A stretch of 64,000 bases of DNA from CAVSWT01 sp963746735 (GTDB lineage Bacteria > Bacteroidota > Ignavibacteria > Ignavibacteriales > Ignavibacteriaceae), in assembly GCA_963746735.1 (NCBI GenBank), contig CAVVCO010000016.1:124001-188000 (forward strand). Direction: 5' to 3'. Positions 58,318 to 64,000 of the stretch are shown in pieces; position 1 is the first letter of the stretch, and each line of letters starts with the position of its first letter. Both the position numbers and the translations under genes were made by a program. The notes below the pieces were generated by a model. The model saw nothing but the letters and a program-made list of their open reading frames with translations. It was not told where the DNA came from and made no database searches.

Positions 58318-59534
58318 ATGCTTGTTTTATTAGCATGGAAAAATGTTTGGCGAAATAAAAAAAGAAGTTTTATAATTTTAACTGCTATTGCTTTAGGATT
58401 ATGGAGCGGATTATTTGCCGCAGCAGCAATGTATGGAATGTGGGACTCAACTGTTAACTCTGCGATAGACAGAGATCTTGGGCACATTCAAATTCACAGC
58501 AAAGCTTTTGAAAAAGAAAAGCTGATTGAAAATTTTATTCCCGATGGAAATCAAATTGAATCTGAAGCAAGAAAGTACCAGGAGTAAAATCTGTTTCAAG
58601 CCGGACCATCATTGAAGGCATGGCTTCATCTGCTGCAACATCCTGGGGAGTCAGCATGAATGGAATTAACCCTGAAGAAGAAGCTAAAGTTACAAATATT
58701 AACAAACTGCTTGTCAGCGGTAATTATTTTGATAATGATAAAAAGAATCAAATTGTTATAAGTCAAAAGCTTGCAGACAAGCTTGGAATAAAATTAAAAT
58801 CGAAAATGGTTTTAAGCTTTCAGGCATTGGATGGAAACTTGATATATGCAGCATTCAGGGTAACTGGTATTTTCAAAACCGAATCCTCAATCTTTGATGC
58901 CATAAATGTTTTTGTAAAACAAAATGATATTTACAAAGTGATGGGAAGTGAACCTATCATTCATGAAATTACAATCAGAACTGCATCGATTCAAACATTG
59001 AATAGATGTACTAAATAATTTAAAGCAGAAGTTTCCTAACCTTGATGTTCAAAGCTGGGAAACTCTTGCCCCGGAACTGAGCTTATCATTTAAATCGATC
59101 TGAACTTGAATTGAATATTTTTTTAGGAATAATTTTGTTCGCATTATTATTCGGAATAACAAACACAATGCTAATGTCGGTGATGGATAGAGTTAGAGAG
59201 CTTGGTGTTTTAATGGCAGTCGGGATGAAAAGAGTTAAGGCTGTTTGCACTTATAATAATAGAAACAATTTTGCTTTCTATTACCGGCGGTATAATTGGA
59301 ATTATTTTGGGAACTTTATCAATAATTTATTTTTCAAGTAAAGGAATCAATCTTTCATTATTTGCCCAGGGTTTATCAAGTTATGGAATCGGCTCAATGC
59401 TTTATCCTTCGCTGCCGTTTTCAACTTATCCGACACTAACTTTAATGATAATTTTTACGGCAATCTTTTCTGCAGTTTACCCTGCAATAAAGGCAATAAG
59501 ATTGAATCCGGCAGAAGCAATAAGAACTTATTAA
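58318..59534 (+). pseudogene. Second FtsX/LolC-type permease, several frameshifts
   Basis: It starts LVLLAWKNVWRNKKRSFIIL after an AAGGAG site and ends ALRLNPAEAIRTY-like (YPAIKAIRLNPAEAIRTY), the family terminus. In between, frames switch near 58575, 59000, 59098 and 59240. The joined protein would be about 405 residues with the same one-plus-three helix plan as the upstream permease. Three of the switches look like +1 insertions; the first may be a one-base loss. Since the whole cluster otherwise looks complete, sequence error is a live option. A functional transporter would need both permeases. Confidence 0.8.
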
Positions 59535-59561
59535 TAAAAATATTTTTCAGGAGTTTTAGAA

Positions 59562-60272
59562 ATGGCTTTAATAGAATTATATAATGTGAAAAAAATTTAT
59601 AAGGCAACTACGGTACCGGTTGAAGCATTAAAAGGTGTGGATTTAAAAATAGAGAAAGGAGAGTTTACTGCAATTGTCGGCCCGTCCGGTTCAGGCAAAA
59701 CAACTTTGCTGAATATGATTGGCGGTTTGGATATGCCGACTTCAGGAAAGATAGTTGTTGACGAAACAGATATTTCAACATACAAACCAGATGATTTAAT
59801 TAATTTTAGATTGCATCATATCGGTTTTGTATTTCAGGCTTACAATTTAATTCCTGTTTTAACTGCGAAAGAGAATGTTGAATTCATAATGCTGCTCCAA
59901 AATATTCCAAAGAAAGAAAGGGGAGAAAGGGCAGTTGAATTATTAAAAGCCGTTGAGCTTGGAGACCGTTTAGACAGCCGTCCTTCAGAGCTTTCAGGCG
60001 GGCAGCAGCAGCGTGTTGCAGTTGCTCGTTCATTAGCTTCTAAGCCGTCTTTTGTGTTAGCTGATGAACCAACTGCAAATCTTGATTCACATACAGCCGA
60101 GTCTCTTTTGGATTTAATGGAAGGATTAAATGAGAAGTACGAAATGACGTTTGTTTTTTCAACTCACGATGCTCGTGTAATTAAAAGAGCGCATAGAGTA
60201 GTAACATTATTAGATGGTATGATTAAAAATGACGAAGTACGTAATCATGAAAAAAAATTAGTTGAAGAATAA
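59562..60272 (+). CDS. LolD/MacB-type ABC transporter ATP-binding protein
   Basis: 236 residues, intact. Walker A is GPSGSGKTT; the Q-loop lies in GFVFQAYNLIP; the signature is LSGGQQQRVAVARSLA; Walker B is FVLADEPTANLD; the H-loop lies in FVFSTHD. The subfamily is clear from its length and the LNMIGGLD segment. It powers the two adjacent FtsX-type permeases. It lies 27 bases after the second permease and seven before the outer-membrane protein gene, so all are one operon. Confidence 0.94.
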   Translation: MALIELYNVKKIYKATTVPVEALKGVDLKIEKGEFTAIVGPSGSGKTTLLNMIGGLDMPTSGKIVVDETDISTYKPDDLINFRLHHIGFVFQAYNLIPVLTAKENVEFIMLLQNIPKKERGERAVELLKAVELGDRLDSRPSELSGGQQQRVAVARSLASKPSFVLADEPTANLDSHTAESLLDLMEGLNEKYEMTFVFSTHDARVIKRAHRVVTLLDGMIKNDEVRNHEKKLVEE

Positions 60273-60278
60273 TCTGCT

Positions 60279-61554
60279 ATGAAAATTAAAATTTGTTTAA
60301 TTCTAATTCTGATTTCAGCAATAACTGTTAAATGCACAATTATCTGATTTCTCTTATAATGGATATGTAAAAGATTTGGTGAGCACTTACAAACTGCCAA
60401 CGTCAAGCGATAGATATTATGATAATCTTTTACATGCAAGATTGAATACAAGATGGTATCCGACTCAATCAATAACCGGTGCACTGGAATTGCGCTTCAG
60501 AGCTTTTTACGGAAACAGTGTTGAGAAGATTCCGAATTTTCTAAGTTCAATTAAAAGTAATCATGAGTTTACACAGCTTGATGCAACTTTATGGAATGCA
60601 AAAAAAACAATTGGTTATGGACAGATTGATAGATTATGGTTTGATTGGACTAAAGATAAAACTGAAATTACTGTCGGAAGACAAAGAATAGCCTGGGGGA
60701 CAAGCTGGGTTTGGAACCCCACAGATATTTTTAATCCTTTGGATGTTTTAGATTTTGATTATGAAGAGCGTCCCGGGGCTGACGCTATTAGAGTTCAATA
60801 TTATACAGGGCCTGTTTCAAAATTTGAATTATCTGTACGGCCAGGCAAAACAAAAAAAGGATGGATTGCGGCGGGATTATGGACTACCAATGCATGGAAT
60901 TACGATTTTAATTTACTTGCCGGGATTAAAGAAAATAGATGGCTTGCAGGAGCTGCATGGTCGGGTGATATTTTAACTGCCGGGTTTAGAGGTGAAATTT
61001 TAGTTTCACAAAAACCAGAACTACTTCCTGAATTTCAAAACAGTTATCAAATTGTAGGTGGCACACCTTTATCCTCTTATAACAAACCAACAGTTTCGTT
61101 TGTAGTTTCAGGAGACTATACTTTTACAAATTCATTTTATATTCACACGGAAGTTTTACACAACAGCAATGGAGTGGAGAAGTACGCGGGACTTTATTAC
61201 CCGGAAGCAATGAAGCTTGGGATGCTAACTCCAGCCGCATGGTCTATCTATCAAGAATTTTCTTATGATATTAGTCCATTGATTCGAGGTTCAGTTTTCG
61301 GATTATTCAATCCTAATGACGGATCAAGAGTAATTGTTCCTTCTGTCAGTTATTCGATATTTACAAATTGGGATTTATATTTAATCGGATTATTCTTTCA
61401 TGGAGAACCATTAACAGAATATGGAGGTTATGGAAGTTCGATTTATGCGAGAGTCGAAGTGGTCGTTTTAATTCATAGTGTAGGAAACGCAAATTTGCGT
61501 CCCCTACAAACTCAAGCCGCTTTTCAATTCTTTTATAAGATTAAGAGTATTTGA
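60279..61554 (+). CDS. Outer-membrane beta-barrel (DUF1302-like), frameshifted at signal peptide
   Basis: About 425 residues. The signal peptide starts at ATG 60279 (MKIKICLILILISAITV). One extra base near 60328 separates it from NAQLSDFSYNGYVKDLV. The barrel has VGRQRIAWGTSWVWNPTDIFNP and RPGADAIRVQYY, features of DUF1302-type porins found next to RND or ABC lipid exporters. The C-terminus (QFFYKIKSI) lacks the usual final aromatic, and the last 25 codons run through a palindrome at 61479 and overlap trpA by 51 bases, so the original end may have been replaced. It is probably the outer-membrane partner of the ABC system. Confidence 0.8.
61479..61508. repeat. 30-bp palindrome across the porin and trpA 3' ends
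   Basis: TGTAGGAAACGCAAA pairs with TTTGCGTCCCCTACA with two mismatches. It resembles dispersed GTAGGG-type extragenic palindromes. It lies inside the porin C-terminus and contains the TAG of trpA, so it could fold on both transcripts as a convergent terminator. Confidence 0.6.
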
Positions 61555-62292
61555 ATAATTTTTATCATCCTTCATCAAGGATTTTATAACTGCACTTCCA
61601 ACAATTACTCCTGAACAATAAGGCGAAAATGTTTTTACATCATCCGCATTTGAAATGCCAAATCCAACTAACATTTTATTTTTAGTAATTAATTTTGATG
61701 CATTTTTTAGTGGCGCTAAAATTGATTCATCATGTTTTACTTGCTTTCCGGTTGTTCCTGTCATGCTGACATAATAAACAAATCCTTGACTCATCTCATC
61801 AATTTTCTTTATCCTTTCCGCTGGAGTTGTGGGAGTAACAAGCAAAACAACTTCTAATCCTTCAAATGAATTATTAAAGAAATTATCATATTCATCAATT
61901 GGTATATCTGGAATGATAACGCCATTTACTCCAACTGATTTGGAATCTTTTGCAAACTTCTCAATTCCATAGCTTAAAACTGGGTTAGCGTAACCCATAA
62001 GAATGATTGGCTTGTCTGATTTCTTTCTTATCTCCTTAACATATTCAAAAGTCTTCTCAATATTAATTCCGGCTTCTAAAGATATTTGTGAGGAATGTTG
62101 AATAGTCGGTCCATCTGCCAAAGGATCGCTAAATGGAAATCCTATTTCCAGCATATCAGCACCAGCATTTAACACTTCAACAGCCAATTCTGAGAAATTA
62201 TTTTTATCAGGAAATCCGCTGGTTAAAAAGACTGATAATACTTTTTCGTTGTTTTTATTTTTTTCAGATATGTAATTTGAGATAGTATTCAT
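61504..62292 (-). CDS. trpA: Tryptophan synthase alpha subunit
   Basis: 262 residues. It cleaves indole-3-glycerol phosphate to indole. The catalytic Glu49 and Asp60 are at their canonical positions in LEIGFPFSDPLADGPTIQ. VYYVSMTGTTG and GFGISNADDV form the phosphate-binding loops. The C-terminus (LKSGLSL) ends inside the palindrome at 61479. Its ATG directly abuts the trpB stop with no gap, which fits the tight coupling of the alpha-beta complex. Confidence 0.97.
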   Translation of the reverse strand: MNTISNYISEKNKNNEKVLSVFLTSGFPDKNNFSELAVEVLNAGADMLEIGFPFSDPLADGPTIQHSSQISLEAGINIEKTFEYVKEIRKKSDKPIILMGYANPVLSYGIEKFAKDSKSVGVNGVIIPDIPIDEYDNFFNNSFEGLEVVLLVTPTTPAERIKKIDEMSQGFVYYVSMTGTTGKQVKHDESILAPLKNASKLITKNKMLVGFGISNADDVKTFSPYCSGVIVGSAVIKSLMKDDKNYSNTLNLIKELKSGLSL

Positions 62293-63498
62293 CTATAATT
62301 GTTCCCCTAAATATTTTGTTATGGTATTCAAATCCTTATCTCCGCGTCCACTTACATTAACAACAACTATTTCATCCTTATTTGTTTTCGGCATTAAATA
62401 ATTCAAATGTGCAATTGCGTGAGCTGATTCAAGTGCAGGAATTATCCCTTCTTTTTGTGAAATTAGTTTTGTTGCTTCCAAAGCTTCGTCATCAGTGACA
62501 GAATAATATTCAGCTTTTATTTCATCTTTTAAGAAACTGTGCTCCGGCCCCACGCCCGGATAATCAAGTCCCGCCGAGATTGAATGTACTTCTGCAACTT
62601 GTCCTTCTTTACTTTGCAGCAAGTAAGTTTTCATCCCTTGAAAAATTCCTTCCCTTCCTAATGTTAAAGTCGCGCAATGCTTATTTGTATTTATTCCATA
62701 ACCGCCAGCTTCAACTCCAATTAATTTTACTTCATCATTTATAAATGGATAAAACATTCCAATCGCATTGCTGCCGCCGCCGACACATGCAACAATGTAA
62801 TCGGGCAGAGAATTTTCTTTTTCTAAGATTTGTTCTTTTGTTTCTTTTCCAATTATGGATTGAAAATCTCTGACCATCATTGGGTAAGGATGCGGGCCAA
62901 CAACAGAACCGATTATGTAATGAGTGTCTTTAACATTTGTAACCCAATCTCTTATCGCTTCATTAGTTGCGTCCTTCAAGGTTTTGCTTCCGGAAGTTAC
63001 TGGAATAACTTCTGCTCCAAGCAATTTCATTCTAAAAACATTTGGGCTTTGCCTTTCCATATCGACTTCACCCATGTAAACAAAACATTTTAAACCAAAC
63101 TTTGCACAGACAGTTGCGGTTGCAACCCCATGTTGTCCGGCGCCTGTCTCAGCAATGATTCTTGTTTTACCAAGCTTTTTTGCTAATAAAATCTGACCTA
63201 AAGCGTTATTGATTTTATGCGCTCCGGTATGACAAAGATCTTCACGTTTTAAATAAATTTTTGCGTTACCATAATGTTTTGTCAAACCTTCGGCAAAGGT
63301 TAATGGAGTTGGACGTCCGGTATAATCTTTATTTAAATCGAAAAGTTCTTTTTGAAATTCTTTTTCATCTTTTAATGAAAAATAAATTTCTTCCAATTCC
63401 TGCAAAGGTGTAATTAAAGTTTCGGGAACATACTTCCCGCCGTACTTTCCAAATCGTCCTTGTTTATCAGGATAATTATATTCAATTGTGTTTTGCAT
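62293..63498 (-). CDS. trpB: Tryptophan synthase beta subunit
   Basis: 401 residues. A PLP enzyme that joins indole and serine. PLP-Lys lies in HTGAHKINNALGQ, ETGAGQHGVA follows, and the phosphate loop is CVGGGSNAIG. GREGIFQGMKTYLLQ and the SAGLDYPGVGPEH segment mark the TrpB1 type. The start MQNTIEYNYPDKQGRFG overlaps the end of the upstream DAHP synthase gene by 17 bases. The order aroF-trpB-trpA forms one aromatic amino-acid transcript. Confidence 0.98.
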   Translation of the reverse strand: MQNTIEYNYPDKQGRFGKYGGKYVPETLITPLQELEEIYFSLKDEKEFQKELFDLNKDYTGRPTPLTFAEGLTKHYGNAKIYLKREDLCHTGAHKINNALGQILLAKKLGKTRIIAETGAGQHGVATATVCAKFGLKCFVYMGEVDMERQSPNVFRMKLLGAEVIPVTSGSKTLKDATNEAIRDWVTNVKDTHYIIGSVVGPHPYPMMVRDFQSIIGKETKEQILEKENSLPDYIVACVGGGSNAIGMFYPFINDEVKLIGVEAGGYGINTNKHCATLTLGREGIFQGMKTYLLQSKEGQVAEVHSISAGLDYPGVGPEHSFLKDEIKAEYYSVTDDEALEATKLISQKEGIIPALESAHAIAHLNYLMPKTNKDEIVVVNVSGRGDKDLNTITKYLGEQL

Positions 63499-64000
63499 AA
63501 ATATTAATTCTCTTATTTACTATTGGTGCTATTTGCTCAATTTTATCTAATAATATTTTAAAGTTCTTTGGTGTTAGCGATTGAAAGCCATCCGATAAAG
63601 CCTGATCTGGATGATTGTGCACTTCAATAATTAATCCATCTGCACCACAGGCAACCGCTGCCAATGCCATTGGTGTTACTTTGTCCCAAATTCCAATGCC
63701 GTGAGAGGGGTCAACTATAATAGGAAGGTGAGAGTTTTTCTTTATTACCGGGATAGCATTTAAATCTAATGTATTTCTTGTCATTGTTTCAAAAGTTCTA
63801 ATTCCTCTTTCGCAAAGAATAACATTGTAATTGCCTTGTGAAAGGATATACTCTGCACTCATTAAAAGATCTTCAATCGTCGCAGCCAATCCGCGTTTAA
63901 GTAAAATCGGATTTTTTAATTTCCCAACTGCTTCAAGCAAAGAAAAGTTTTGCATATTCCGCGCGCCAATTTGAATTATATCAGCTACTTCTGAAATTAA
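63482..64000 (-). CDS. aroF: 3-deoxy-7-phosphoheptulonate synthase, C-terminal part (window edge)
   Basis: About 172 residues are visible; the 5' end lies beyond 64000. SEVADIIQIGARN, KRGLAATIEDLLMSAEYIL, LCERGIRTFE, VDPSHGIGIWDKV and EVHNHPDQALSDG are hallmarks of the type I-beta (KDO8P synthase-like) DAHP synthase, with metal ligands His, Glu and Asp in the last two motifs. It makes the first intermediate of the shikimate pathway from PEP and erythrose-4-phosphate. It is upstream of, and overlaps, trpB. Whether a regulatory domain is fused N-terminally cannot be seen. Confidence 0.93.
   Translation of the reverse strand, partial: LISEVADIIQIGARNMQNFSLLEAVGKLKNPILLKRGLAATIEDLLMSAEYILSQGNYNVILCERGIRTFETMTRNTLDLNAIPVIKKNSHLPIIVDPSHGIGIWDKVTPMALAAVACGADGLIIEVHNHPDQALSDGFQSLTPKNFKILLDKIEQIAPIVNKRINIYAKHN

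Overview
AT-rich bacterial chromosome segment. The gene content points to an Ignavibacteria-like member of the Bacteroidota/Chlorobiota group. The evidence is: several exported proteins with type IX secretion (T9SS) type A C-terminal signals (YPNPFNP and a 'GxYxxxLKxGxxxKxxKMxLLK'-like tail), a PorV/PorQ-family barrel, a CarboxypepD-reg TonB receptor, and promoter-like TTGAC-N17-TAnnTTT sites. The assignment is by family resemblance only; there is no rRNA here.

Layout. 1-2.1 kb: P-type H+-ATPase (minus). 3-8 kb: small membrane/exported proteins plus a NarL-type histidine kinase/response regulator pair; a repeated GGTAnTTATAC dyad sits in front of each transcription unit. 8.2-8.4 kb: possible structured RNA with a terminator. 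8.4-11.2 kb: YdeI-like protein, CDF-like transporter, dapF, small ORF. 11.3-23.5 kb: the highlight, an apparent extracellular electron transfer operon. 23.7-38.7 kb: outer-membrane and secreted proteins, a PHP phosphoesterase, tRNA-Arg(CCG), T9SS cargo, TonB receptor, PorV-like protein. 38.9-49 kb: housekeeping run efp-accB-accC-gcvH-guaA-TPR-LivK/LpoA-like-radC-lipoprotein-LysM-phoH. 49-55 kb: alaX-like, nitroreductase, a phoH 3'-end remnant, palindromic repeats, mazG, ridA-like, and several broken genes. 55.7-61.5 kb: TetR regulator, LolA-like protein, two FtsX-type permeases, LolD/MacB ATPase, outer-membrane protein. 61.5-64 kb: aroF-trpB-trpA (minus).

The electron transfer operon encodes a membrane di-heme b-type cytochrome (two H-x13-H helices), an anchored TPR protein, a membrane-anchored iron-sulfur flavoprotein with unusual cluster ligands and domain order, a 20-heme cytochrome c, a 1985-residue cytochrome in which I count 79 CxxCH motifs, and an outer-membrane beta-barrel. 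Read together, this looks like a route from the quinone pool or NAD(P)H through the periplasm and across the outer membrane. The giant cytochrome is built from a roughly 299-residue, 12-heme module, and one module has been duplicated recently (897-bp tandem copies, about 99% identical by eye).

Sequence quality. At least ten genes, including the usually essential dapF and guaA, are interrupted by single-base indels, nearly all +1 insertions, with the densest cluster at 52-60 kb. This looks more like uncorrected sequencing error than gene decay, so 'broken' calls here should be treated with caution. The electron transfer operon itself reads cleanly.
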